NCBI GenBank assembly: GCA_002431915.1
Contig: DJEP01000083.1
Location: 1 to 35,566, forward strand
Direction: 5' to 3'
From: Lachnospiraceae bacterium UBA5895
GTDB lineage: Bacteria; Bacillota; Clostridia; Lachnospirales; Lachnospiraceae
DNA length: 35,566 bases
The notes below the pieces were generated by a model. The model saw only the letters and a program-made list of their open reading frames with translations, was not told the DNA's origin and did no database searches. Positions within the stretch are counted from its first letter, which is position 1. Each line of letters opens with the position of its first letter. Shown piece by piece: positions 28,127-35,566 of this stretch. Position numbers and translations under genes: made by a program.

Positions 28127-28451
28127 TCTGATCGGAGATTACAGTCTGATCGTATCATCCTTCCAGGCACAGTACGGGATCCGGCTGTCGAAAGAAATTG
28201 ATACCATGAAGTGGGATGAGTTTAAGGACCTTCTTATCGGAATCGGACCGGAGACACCTCTGGGACGGATCGTAGCAATCCGGGCCGAGGAGGATAATGA
28301 TATCTTAGACCATTTTACTCCGGAACAGCACAGAATCAGGAATGAATGGCGTGCAAACAGAGCAAAAAAGGTAGCGCCTGATAATATGGCGGCAGTCCTT
28401 GATCAACTGAAGAATGCGTTCATTTCTCTGGCAGGGGGCGATATACATTGA
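28119..28451 (+). CDS. Tail assembly chaperone, second part (Gp15-like), reached by frameshift
   Basis: The frame is open from 28083 but its first ATG is at 28206. Conserved-looking coding sequence (YYDLIGDYSLIVSSFQAQYGIRLSKEIDTMKWDEFKDLLIGIGPETPLGRIVAIR...) starts far before that ATG. The domain matches phage Gp15-like tail chaperones, and only translation through the CCC-G site would give the whole of it. A short form from ATG 28206 (81 residues) is also possible. Adjacent to the zinc-ribbon gene and the tape measure. Confidence 0.75.
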   Translation, partial: YYDLIGDYSLIVSSFQAQYGIRLSKEIDTMKWDEFKDLLIGIGPETPLGRIVAIRAEEDNDILDHFTPEQHRIRNEWRANRAKKVAPDNMAAVLDQLKNAFISLAGGDIH

Positions 28452-28593
28452 AAAAGTAGATAAGAAAAAAGTAGTGTGTCCTTACTGTGGGCATCCGGTG
28501 AATGCAATGCAGACGGAAGATGCACATTGCAGGGGAATCTATTTCCGCTGTAAAAATAAGGACTGTAAAAAGATTTTTGAGTTGAAGTTATAA
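28447..28593 (+). CDS. Small zinc-ribbon protein with likely ATT start (cysteine-rich KTR-type)
   Basis: 48 codons encode KVVCPYCGHPVNAM...HCRGIYFRCKNKDCKKIFEL, a CxxC...C...CxxxxC zinc-ribbon pattern of the short cysteine-rich KTR/Com-like type often found before tape measure genes. The frame has no ATG, GTG or TTG at its 5' end. The ATT at 28447 overlaps the previous stop (ATTGA, the place where ATGA would normally be) and lies eight bases after GGGGG. Either ATT is used or expression is weak. The product could be a translational or assembly accessory. Confidence 0.6.
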   Translation: MEKVDKKKVVCPYCGHPVNAMQTEDAHCRGIYFRCKNKDCKKIFELKL

Positions 28594-28634
28594 GACGCTG
28601 TGCCGATGTGCCTGTCTTAGAAGGCAGGCTGGTT

Positions 28635-31292
28635 ATGAGTGAAGCTACAAGCGTTGGACAGATCGGATTAGATCTGGTTGTAAATAAAAAAGATTTTAAT
28701 AAGCAGATGAGCGGCATCCAGAACCTTGCTACGAAAGTAGGTAAGAAACTGGCTGCCGCTTTTGCTGTAAAAAAGCTCGTAGATTTCAGCGAGAAGTGTA
28801 TCGAACTGGGATCAGATCTGAGTGAAGTGCAAAATGTTGTGGATGTAACATTCCCGGCAATGTCGAAGCAGGTAGATAAATTTGCGCAGAATGCCGCAAC
28901 TGCATTTGGACTGTCCGAGACGATGGCCAAGAGGTACACAGGTACCTTCGGTGCTATGGCTAAGGCTTTCGGGTTCAGTGAGAAGCAGGCATACGATATG
29001 TCTACCACCCTGACAGGACTGGCGGGAGATGTGGCGTCCTTTTATAACATATCTCAGGACGAAGCATATACAAAGCTGAAATCGGTATTCACTGGAGAAA
29101 CAGAGAGTCTGAAAGACCTTGGTGTCGTCATGACACAGACAGCACTGGATGCCTACGCTATGGCCAATGGCTACGGGAAGACCACTGCGGCCATGTCGGA
29201 GGCAGAAAAGGTAGCCTTACGGTATTCCTTTGTTCAGAGTAAACTGGCGACGGCATCCGGGGATTTTATGCGGACTTCCGATGGATGGGCCAATCAGGTC
29301 AGAATTCTGAAGCTGCAGACAGAGTCTTTTATGGCGGCAATCGGTCAGGGGCTGATCAATGTCCTGACACCAGCTATTAAGGTGATCAATACCCTGATGG
29401 GGAAACTGGTACAGCTGGCGAATGTATTTAAAGCATTTACGGATAAATTTGCCGGGAAGAAGGGGAATGATGTAGCCGCAGGTATGGCGGCCGCGGAGGA
29501 TGCATCTGCTGGTATCAGTGATAATATCAATGCCGCAGGGAAAGCGGCTAAAAAGCTGGGTGGATTGCTTCCGACAGATGAACTGGATGTACTCTCCCAG
29601 AAGACGGATTCCTCTTCGACATCCGGCGGAGCATCCGGAATAGATATTGCTGGTTTGCAGACTTCTACGCAGGAAGCTGAAGCCAGTGTGGATAAAATTT
29701 CGAAAAAACTGTCGGATGCATTCAAGATTCCCGGTGTTAAAAATTTTGCAGATCAGTTCAATAATGGTCTGAAGAAAATTGATTTCGCAAGTCTGAAAAA
29801 TAATTTTTCCAGAATCATGGTTCAGATGGAGCCATTGGCCAAAACTACAGTCAGAAACATTGAGACCATCATGGAGCCACTGGGAGGATACCTTGGAAAC
29901 AAGATAGGGAATAAGATTGCTGTTACGGCCAAGGCAGTAGATCTGGGGCTGGATGGAATAGCAAGCTATCTGGAGCGTAACAGGAGAAAAATAGAATCCT
30001 GGAGCAGTGATGTAAGCCAGTCTATTGCAAATGGATTTACAAATCTTACAGATATCAATGAGCAGACATACAATAATCTGCTCGGGGCATTGGATAAAGC
30101 AGGACCTGATATTGTCAATGGAATCAATGATATTCTGGCGGGATGTACTGGGTTTGGGATGTCGCTGGGAACAATCTTCGCTGAAGGATTCGAAATTTCC
30201 ACAGAACACACATCCCAGTGGATGAAAGACAATCAGGAGCTGATAGAAGGTACTCTCACAGATCTGTTTGAATTCGGCGGAGAATGTGCATCACTGGTAG
30301 GAGAGATTGTGGGAGGACTTGGCAGTTCTATTACGGACTGGTGGGAGTCTCAGGGAAGCAGTACTTTTGGAAATATTGTAGATGCCTGGAATGATATCAA
30401 GAAGACAGTTTTAGAACTGTGGAACGATATTGCAATGCCGGTACTGAATCATGCAAAGGAAGCGTTGCAGGAACTATGGGAGGAAAACCTCAGACCACTA
30501 TGGGATAACATTCTTGAGCTGATCAGTTCAGTAGGAGATTTTCTCGTCGCTGCATGGAGTACAGTAATCAAACCAGTTATCGGATATTTGGCACCTACAA
30601 TCAAACAGGTAGCGGATATTGTGATAAATGTCATGAGTACAGTATTTGCAACCGTGTCAGACATTATATCCGGAGCCTTGAAAATACTGGGAGGATTGTT
30701 GGACTTTATCACCGGAGTGTTTACAGGAAACTGGAAAAAGGCATGGGAAGGTTTACTGAAAATACTGGATGGTATCTGGAAGGCAATCTGGGGAGTTATT
30801 AAGGGAGTATGCAACCTGATTATTGACGGTGTGAATGCAATGATTTCGCTGATATATTCTACACTGCGAAATGTGGTAAACGGAATCGGAAGTGTCGCAA
30901 AGAAGGCAGGAGATCTGGTGGGAAAAGACTGGGGCTTCGAAATGCCGAGTGACCCACCGCAGATACCTAAGCTGTGGAATGGTGGATATGTCAAGGCCAA
31001 CACACCACAGCTTGCCATGATCGGTGACAACCGACACCAGGGAGAGATTGTATCTCCGGAAGACAAGCTGCAGAAAATGGCACTGAGTGCAGCACAGGCT
31101 GCAGCAGGATCAGGAGGATCCGTATCTGCTGAAAAGCTGGATAAGATCATTACATTGATGGAGACCATCATCAGAATCATGGCTTCTGGCAATACGATAG
31201 AAATCAATGGTGTGAAATTTGCAGAAATACTGAAAAAGATAAACAGGGAATACTTTAAGGCAACTGGAAATTACCTGTTGCTGGATGTATAG
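28635..31292 (+). CDS. Tail tape measure protein
   Basis: 885 residues from ATG 28635 (GAAGGCAGG upstream; the GTG at 28608 lacks support). The N-terminal phage tape-measure domain (VGQIGLDLVVNKKDFNKQMSGIQNLATKVGKKLAAAFAVKKLVDFSEKCIELGSDLSEVQNVVDVTF) is clear. It is followed by Ala/Gly-rich helices, and hydrophobic segments at about 625-760 (VVNGIG..., FLVAAWSTVIKPVIGYLAPTI). The end, with GGYVKANTPQLAMIGDNRHQGEIVSPEDKL, is a common tape-measure terminus. No peptidase domain is recognised. Length suggests a tail of roughly 130 nm by the usual 0.15 nm per residue rule. Confidence 0.92.
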   Translation: MSEATSVGQIGLDLVVNKKDFNKQMSGIQNLATKVGKKLAAAFAVKKLVDFSEKCIELGSDLSEVQNVVDVTFPAMSKQVDKFAQNAATAFGLSETMAKRYTGTFGAMAKAFGFSEKQAYDMSTTLTGLAGDVASFYNISQDEAYTKLKSVFTGETESLKDLGVVMTQTALDAYAMANGYGKTTAAMSEAEKVALRYSFVQSKLATASGDFMRTSDGWANQVRILKLQTESFMAAIGQGLINVLTPAIKVINTLMGKLVQLANVFKAFTDKFAGKKGNDVAAGMAAAEDASAGISDNINAAGKAAKKLGGLLPTDELDVLSQKTDSSSTSGGASGIDIAGLQTSTQEAEASVDKISKKLSDAFKIPGVKNFADQFNNGLKKIDFASLKNNFSRIMVQMEPLAKTTVRNIETIMEPLGGYLGNKIGNKIAVTAKAVDLGLDGIASYLERNRRKIESWSSDVSQSIANGFTNLTDINEQTYNNLLGALDKAGPDIVNGINDILAGCTGFGMSLGTIFAEGFEISTEHTSQWMKDNQELIEGTLTDLFEFGGECASLVGEIVGGLGSSITDWWESQGSSTFGNIVDAWNDIKKTVLELWNDIAMPVLNHAKEALQELWEENLRPLWDNILELISSVGDFLVAAWSTVIKPVIGYLAPTIKQVADIVINVMSTVFATVSDIISGALKILGGLLDFITGVFTGNWKKAWEGLLKILDGIWKAIWGVIKGVCNLIIDGVNAMISLIYSTLRNVVNGIGSVAKKAGDLVGKDWGFEMPSDPPQIPKLWNGGYVKANTPQLAMIGDNRHQGEIVSPEDKLQKMALSAAQAAAGSGGSVSAEKLDKIITLMETIIRIMASGNTIEINGVKFAEILKKINREYFKATGNYLLLDV

Positions 31293-31304
31293 GGAGGCAG
31301 CAGG

Positions 31305-31706
31305 ATGGCATTTCAAGGGTGGCTGTTAAAAGCAGGAGATACAGATATTTCGAAGTATGTGGATATCGAAAACTATAAGGTAAGCCCGGAGCAGAGAGCA
31401 GACTTAGATTCTGACAGAAATGGATTGAATAAGTTATATCGTGAAGTTGCAGATCATTATACAACTAAAATAGAGTTCAATACAATTCCTATGGAGTCTA
31501 CAGAAATGACAGATTTTCTGCAGGCTCTGGAAACAGCATACATAAATGTGAAGGAAAGAAAGGCTTTAGTCACATATTTTGATGTGAACACCGGAGAATA
31601 TAAAACGGGTGAAATGTATGTGCCGAATTATACAGTAGAAACGAAGTCATGGAACGGCATGGAACTTGAGTATAAACCTATGCGTGTTGCATTCATAGAG
31701 TATTAA
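31305..31706 (+). CDS. Tail protein, DUF6711-like
   Basis: 133 residues, GGAGGCAG before the ATG. GWLLKAGDTDISKYVDIENYKVSPEQRADLDSDRNGLNKLYREVADHYTTKIEFNT is typical of DUF6711-family proteins found after tape measures in Firmicutes siphophages. Probably a distal-tail or tail-completion subunit. Confidence 0.72.
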   Translation: MAFQGWLLKAGDTDISKYVDIENYKVSPEQRADLDSDRNGLNKLYREVADHYTTKIEFNTIPMESTEMTDFLQALETAYINVKERKALVTYFDVNTGEYKTGEMYVPNYTVETKSWNGMELEYKPMRVAFIEY

Positions 31707-31715
31707 GGAGGAGAC

Positions 31716-33500
31716 ATGGTAGATTACAAATATAAAGATATTTATAATGACACATCTGTTTCCAAAAAAATGCGGATTGAATGTAGTGATGGAAGTGTGC
31801 TGAATGAGGAGGACTGGAAAGGCGAAAGTGCAGAGCTTACAGAGAGACTATGCTCAGAGAGTGAACTAAGTTTTGGCAGATGTGAGGCGAGCACTTTCAA
31901 ATTGAGAGTCAGGGAACGGGTAGTACCTCTTGCCGGAAAAAAGATAACAGTATCCGTGACATTGGAAGGAGCCGAAGAGGCTCCTTTTATGATGGGAGTT
32001 TATAAAGTAGATTCTGATGTACCTACAGCAGATAGAAGATATCGGGATATCGTAGCCTACGATGCCATGTACGACATTCTGAATGCGGAGGTGTCTGGGT
32101 GGTATAACAGCCTGACCTTTCCGATGACACTCCGGCAATTCCGTGATAGCTTTTGTTCCTATGTCGGTGTGAAACAGGAAGAGATTACTCTGGTTAACGA
32201 TGCCATGATGGTGGAAAAGACCATTGATCCCGGAGAACTCCCGGGAAAAACGGTTATAGAATCCATCTGTGAGATCAATGGATGCTTTGGCCACATCGGT
32301 CGAAATGGAAAACTGCGGTATGTGGTGCTTGAGCAAATGATAGAGGGGCTGTATCCGGCGGATGATCTGTATCCGTCCGATGATCTGTACCCCGCGGACC
32401 CGCTGGGGACCACGGAGGTATCCAGGAGCAATTACATATCCTGCCAATATGAGGACTTTATCTGCCAGCATATCACTAAATTGCAGATCCGCCAGGAGGA
32501 GAATGACATCGGGGCTATCTCTGGTACTGGGAATAACTGTTATATCATTGAAGATAACTTTTTGGTATACGGCAAGTCTGCGACAGATCTACAGACAATC
32601 GCGGATAACGTCCTCAGCGTGATCGGTATTGTTTGGTACCGGCCGGCGCAGGTGGAAGCCCGCGGCAACCCTTGTCTGGAGGTGGGCGACGGTATCCTGC
32701 TGCACACCACGCGGGAAGATGTGTACACCTACATCCTGCAGAGGACCCTGAAAGGCATCCAGGCACTGAGGGACAGCTATACCGCAGAGGGCGAGGAGTA
32801 CCGTACCGGACAGGTCAACGGCCTGCAAAAGCAGATTATCCAACTAAAGGGTAAAAGCAATGCCCTCACCCGGACAGTCGAGGAGACCAGGCTGGAGATG
32901 AAAGACATCGAAAATGGTTTATCCACGGAGATAAAAGCGGTAGCAGGAGAGGTTAAATTAAAGGTATCGAAAGATAATCTTATTGCAGAAATAAATCTGA
33001 CACCGGATAAGGCACTAATAAAGGCTGAGAGGATAGATCTGGTCGGACTTGTAAATGCGGATGAGATGGTAGTCAAATATGCCACCATTGAGACGCTGAA
33101 TGCCACCAAACTGGAGTTGGATAACCTGATCGCCACCAAGGCAACGGTGGACTCTCTAAACGCGGTGAGCGGCCGCGTGGGATCACTGGAGGCGGATCAT
33201 GTGACTGTATCCGATCTCAATGGTGTCAGTGCCCGCTTAAACACCGTGGAATCCAACTACATTAGTGCGGGTACAGTAAAGGCAAATTACATGGAGGTGG
33301 CAAACTGGACGTCCTCTGGTGTAATCAAGGCAGACAAGATCAGCGCGGCCACCATTGTAAATAAGCTATCCAGTGTGGATTTGGTAAATGTGAGGGCAAT
33401 GGGCATCAGTGGGTATATGAACTATAAAGGTACGGTAGTGGCATGGAGAACCAAGACCATTAACGGAACTGTTATTACTTATTTGGGACCGGAGGATTAA
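31716..33500 (+). CDS. Tail tip / baseplate protein (prophage endopeptidase-tail type)
   Basis: 594 residues, start after AAGGAGG. An N-terminal receptor-platform part (RIECSDGSVLNEEDWKGESAELTERLCSESELSFGRCEASTFKLRV...) is followed by a tail-protein domain (TVIESICEINGCFGHIGRNGKLRYV). A threefold LYPADDL/LYPSDDL/LYPADPL repeat sits at about 212-228. The C-terminal half is helical and coiled (LKGKSNALTRTVEETRLEMKDIE). The second half is visibly more GC-rich than the first (compare 31716-31775 with 32641-32700), suggesting modular exchange. Confidence 0.78.
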   Translation: MVDYKYKDIYNDTSVSKKMRIECSDGSVLNEEDWKGESAELTERLCSESELSFGRCEASTFKLRVRERVVPLAGKKITVSVTLEGAEEAPFMMGVYKVDSDVPTADRRYRDIVAYDAMYDILNAEVSGWYNSLTFPMTLRQFRDSFCSYVGVKQEEITLVNDAMMVEKTIDPGELPGKTVIESICEINGCFGHIGRNGKLRYVVLEQMIEGLYPADDLYPSDDLYPADPLGTTEVSRSNYISCQYEDFICQHITKLQIRQEENDIGAISGTGNNCYIIEDNFLVYGKSATDLQTIADNVLSVIGIVWYRPAQVEARGNPCLEVGDGILLHTTREDVYTYILQRTLKGIQALRDSYTAEGEEYRTGQVNGLQKQIIQLKGKSNALTRTVEETRLEMKDIENGLSTEIKAVAGEVKLKVSKDNLIAEINLTPDKALIKAERIDLVGLVNADEMVVKYATIETLNATKLELDNLIATKATVDSLNAVSGRVGSLEADHVTVSDLNGVSARLNTVESNYISAGTVKANYMEVANWTSSGVIKADKISAATIVNKLSSVDLVNVRAMGISGYMNYKGTVVAWRTKTINGTVITYLGPED

Positions 33501-33505
33501 GGTAT

Positions 33506-33712
33506 ATGAGCAATTTAGAGATCAAGGAATTTAGCCAGGCAATTACAAACTTTGTGGAAGCGTCTCCGTTACCGGAGGAGGTCAAGCGTATGGCATTGCA
33601 GGAGAATTTGGCACGGCAGGAGCAGAAAGCCAGGGATGCGTTGCTGGCGGAAATTGAAGCAAGGGATGCTGTGAAGCAGGAAGAGGTGAAACAGGATGCA
33701 GAGGGCGTATGA
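33506..33712 (+). CDS. Small tail-module protein, unknown (68 residues)
   Basis: ATG 33506 after GGAGGATTAAGG. A helical, Glu/Ala-rich protein (LEIKEFSQAITNFVEASPLPEEVKRMALQENLARQEQKARDALL). Overlaps the fibre gene by 17 bp. Similar small helical proteins lie before fibre genes in related phages and may be assembly helpers. Confidence 0.6.
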   Translation: MSNLEIKEFSQAITNFVEASPLPEEVKRMALQENLARQEQKARDALLAEIEARDAVKQEEVKQDAEGV

Positions 33713-34712
33713 CTGGGAAGAAAACTACTGGGAAAATAAGCCATCGACCAAAACACCAGTGAATAAAACCAACATGGATAAGCTTAGCAATGGAGTACGT
33801 ACTATTGATGAGCGTGTGATCACACTTTATCTGACCAAGTTTGACAAGGTCGATGCACAGTCGTGTATCAAACAGATTGATTATGATAGAGCGACTGGTA
33901 AATGGACAATCACTGCGTTTTCCGGCGCACAGCAGGTCATCGATACCATGCTGGAAAAACTGGCGGTCAATTTTGACTATGATCCTGATACACAGCAGCT
34001 GATTATCACGCTGGATGATGGTAGCAAAAAATACGTGGATCTGTCTGCCTTAATCACACAGTTTGAGTTTGTGGACTCCGATATCATTTACTGGACAGTG
34101 GGATCGAATGGAGAGGTAAAGGCAGACATCAAAAACGGTAGCATTACGGCGGATAAGCTGCAGCCCAATTATCTGGCAGACATTACTATCCAGGCGGAGA
34201 ATGCAAGTGCATCCGCGACGGCCGCAGCAAAGTCAGCGACGGCGGCAGCAGGATCTGAAACGGCAGCAGCCAAGTTCGCGGAATCTGCCAGGGTATCTGA
34301 GGAGCAGGCAGAGATATCAGCTGACAATGCCGGTGCAAGCGCGACAGCGGCAGCAGGATCCGAGACGGCGGCAGCACAGTCGGCAGAATCCGCGCAGACC
34401 ACCAGCAAGCACGCCGAGGATCTGGTGGAGGATGTCACACAAAAGCTAGAGACAGGTTACTTTAACGGCCCGCCTGGTATTCAAGGCCCGAAAGGTGATA
34501 AGGGCGATAAAGGGGATAAGGGAGACAAGGGAGATAAAGGCGACAAAGGCGATCGCGGAGACAGCGGGGTAACCGTCCCCATAAATGGTCTGTTTACCCT
34601 GTCTGGGGACGCTGAGGGGAACCTGTGGGCGTACTACGCAGATGACACGACACCTCCACAGTTTGAGGTGGACGACGACGGCAACATTTACTACATCACA
34701 CCGGATGCATAG
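33696..34712 (+). CDS. Tail fibre protein with collagen-like repeat
   Basis: 338 residues. The N-terminal anchor (YDWEENYWENKPSTKTPVNKTNMDKLSNGVRTIDERV) is typical of phage fibre/baseplate-upper proteins. An Ala/Ser-rich coiled region (about 165-245, ASATAAAKSATAAAGS) follows, then a collagen-like stretch of Gly-X-Y triplets (GPPGIQGPKGDKGDKGD...) and a short C-terminal domain. RBS GAGGTG. It likely trimerises and binds the cell surface. Confidence 0.85.
   Translation: MQRAYDWEENYWENKPSTKTPVNKTNMDKLSNGVRTIDERVITLYLTKFDKVDAQSCIKQIDYDRATGKWTITAFSGAQQVIDTMLEKLAVNFDYDPDTQQLIITLDDGSKKYVDLSALITQFEFVDSDIIYWTVGSNGEVKADIKNGSITADKLQPNYLADITIQAENASASATAAAKSATAAAGSETAAAKFAESARVSEEQAEISADNAGASATAAAGSETAAAQSAESAQTTSKHAEDLVEDVTQKLETGYFNGPPGIQGPKGDKGDKGDKGDKGDKGDKGDRGDSGVTVPINGLFTLSGDAEGNLWAYYADDTTPPQFEVDDDGNIYYITPDA
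34467..34568 (+). repeat. Collagen-like triplet repeat (tandem GGNGAYAAR)
   Basis: 34 codons mostly of the form Gly-Asp-Lys, read as nine-base tandem units. Such repeats change length easily by slippage. A related but shorter repeat is in the next gene. Confidence 0.85.
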
Positions 34713-34723
34713 GAGGACAATAT

Positions 34724-35557
34724 ATGGCAAAGAGTTTGATTGGCAATTTTAAAGGCCCGAAAGGAGATACCGGCGCTGCTGGTCCACAGGGAGAAAAGGG
34801 GGCCACCGGATCCAGAGGAAGCCGCTGGACCGAAGGAACCGCTATTACCGGGACAAGCACTACTCCGACTGTATTTAGTGGCACAGGCATTGCAGATGCA
34901 CTCGTAGAGGATCTGTATCTTAACACAGACACCGGTAACGTATACCGCTGCACGACTGCAGGCGCGGCATCTGTAGCAAAGTGGGTATATGCCTGTAATA
35001 TCAAAGGTATCAAGGGTGATACCGGAGCCAAAGGCGACACAGGTGCTATCGGTCCACAGGGCGAAAAAGGCGATACCGGAGCACAGGGACCTAAAGGGGA
35101 CACACCTACCGTGGCGGATGACATGACAGTGGCATTTACGGAGGCTTCCACCCGGGAAAACATTGCAACGGGAGAGAAGCTGTCTGCAATTATGGGAAAG
35201 ATCAAGAAATTTTTTGCTGATCTGACCGCACCGGCTTTTGCGCAGATGATCACATCCAAGGATGATCTGCTGGCCACCAAAGCCACCGGCTATGTACCGG
35301 ATGCCAAGGCAGTAGCGGATACATATACTGAGTTAAATGGCAAGTTAGATTGGTTTGATATAAAAAGTGAGTATGGTACATATACGGCGGTCGGAACTAA
35401 TAATAGCGCAGAAATTTGCAGATTATCATTGACACCTGGGACATGGCTTTTATTAGGATATATGGACAGCAATATAAGTAAAGACACTATTTATAATAAC
35501 TCTATATTTAGAGAATCGCTAAGTCATCATTGCCAAACTGTACGTAGTGTCTGCTGA
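34724..35557 (+). CDS. Second collagen-like fibre protein
   Basis: 277 residues, start after AGGAGG. Two Gly-X-Y blocks (GPKGDTGAAGPQGEKGATG at about 11-30 and IKGDTGAKGDTGAIGPQGEKG at about 95-125) flank a beta-rich domain (GTGIADALVEDLYLNTDTGNVYRC). The C-terminal EYGTYTAVGTNNSAEICRLSL...LLGYMDSNIS segment looks like a common fibre-tip domain. The last residues (ESLSHHCQTVRSVC) are unlike the rest. The end lies nine bases from the window edge, so a frameshift or recombination at the 3' end cannot be excluded. Confidence 0.8.
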   Translation: MAKSLIGNFKGPKGDTGAAGPQGEKGATGSRGSRWTEGTAITGTSTTPTVFSGTGIADALVEDLYLNTDTGNVYRCTTAGAASVAKWVYACNIKGIKGDTGAKGDTGAIGPQGEKGDTGAQGPKGDTPTVADDMTVAFTEASTRENIATGEKLSAIMGKIKKFFADLTAPAFAQMITSKDDLLATKATGYVPDAKAVADTYTELNGKLDWFDIKSEYGTYTAVGTNNSAEICRLSLTPGTWLLLGYMDSNISKDTIYNNSIFRESLSHHCQTVRSVC

Positions 35558-35566
35558 TTAAGCTAA

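Noticed and set aside
34467..34568. Regular repeat considered as a CRISPR-like array
   Set aside because: Units are contiguous nine-base codon repeats without spacers and encode Gly-X-Y collagen triplets.

Overview
The window is the left two thirds or so of an integrated temperate siphophage (prophage) of a Gram-positive Firmicute. The gut family Lachnospiraceae (Blautia/Dorea/Roseburia type) fits best, judging from protein style, strong AGGAGG ribosome binding sites, moderate GC, and the HUH-Rep/PcfJ/PAPS-reductase-like/SPP1-like-head gene set. Positions 1-201 are the 3' end of a host 23S rRNA uracil methyltransferase gene (rlmD/rumA type). The phage large serine recombinase overlaps its stop codon antiparallel, so the element is inserted in or at rlmD. 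The other end lies outside the window, and no lysis genes are visible.

Layout: (1) 0.2-4.0 kb, leftward lysogeny region: serine integrase, then a three-gene hicA-hicB-secB-like operon with the organisation of a toxin-antitoxin-chaperone (TAC) module, then a double-HTH repressor. (2) 4.0-4.3 kb, genetic switch: divergent promoters with four 18-bp operators and a fifth at the end of the cro-like gene. (3) 4.3-13.4 kb, rightward early genes: small proteins, two tandem structured RNA elements, an HUH Rep, an RNase H-like protein lacking its catalytic acids, three inverted repeats that could be a replication origin, a possible PcfK/AcrIIA9-like protein, a DUF7666-like protein, PcfJ-like, an HTH-like protein, HNH, a ribbon-helix-helix regulator and an ASCH protein. 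(4) 13.4-17.7 kb, rearranged accessory region: half an adenine methyltransferase fused in frame to a tyrosine recombinase that lacks its N-terminus, an unidentified structured intergenic element, a PAPS-reductase-like protein, small genes, hairpin-rich non-coding DNA and an intact second tyrosine recombinase. (5) 17.7-35.6 kb, late region: ArpU/RinA-like regulator, leader with terminator, terminase, portal, a minor head protein with a C-terminal HExxH metallopeptidase domain and a possible immunity gene, DUF4406, scaffold, capsid, connector and minor capsid genes, tail tube, tail chaperones joined by a probable +1 frameshift, tape measure, tail proteins and collagen-like fibre proteins.

A 16-bp perfect palindrome, GTTGCACCGGTGCAAC (14-bp core TTGCACCGGTGCAA), or a one-base variant of it, occurs seven times. 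Six copies lie between genes, mostly at module boundaries. Two copies flank the TAC operon and two flank the late regulator. No gene in the window obviously explains the motif, which makes it, with the tandem RNA elements, the TAC operon, the methyltransferase-recombinase fusion and the head-linked peptidase, the main point of interest. All assignments come from reading the sequence and family knowledge; no database search was run.
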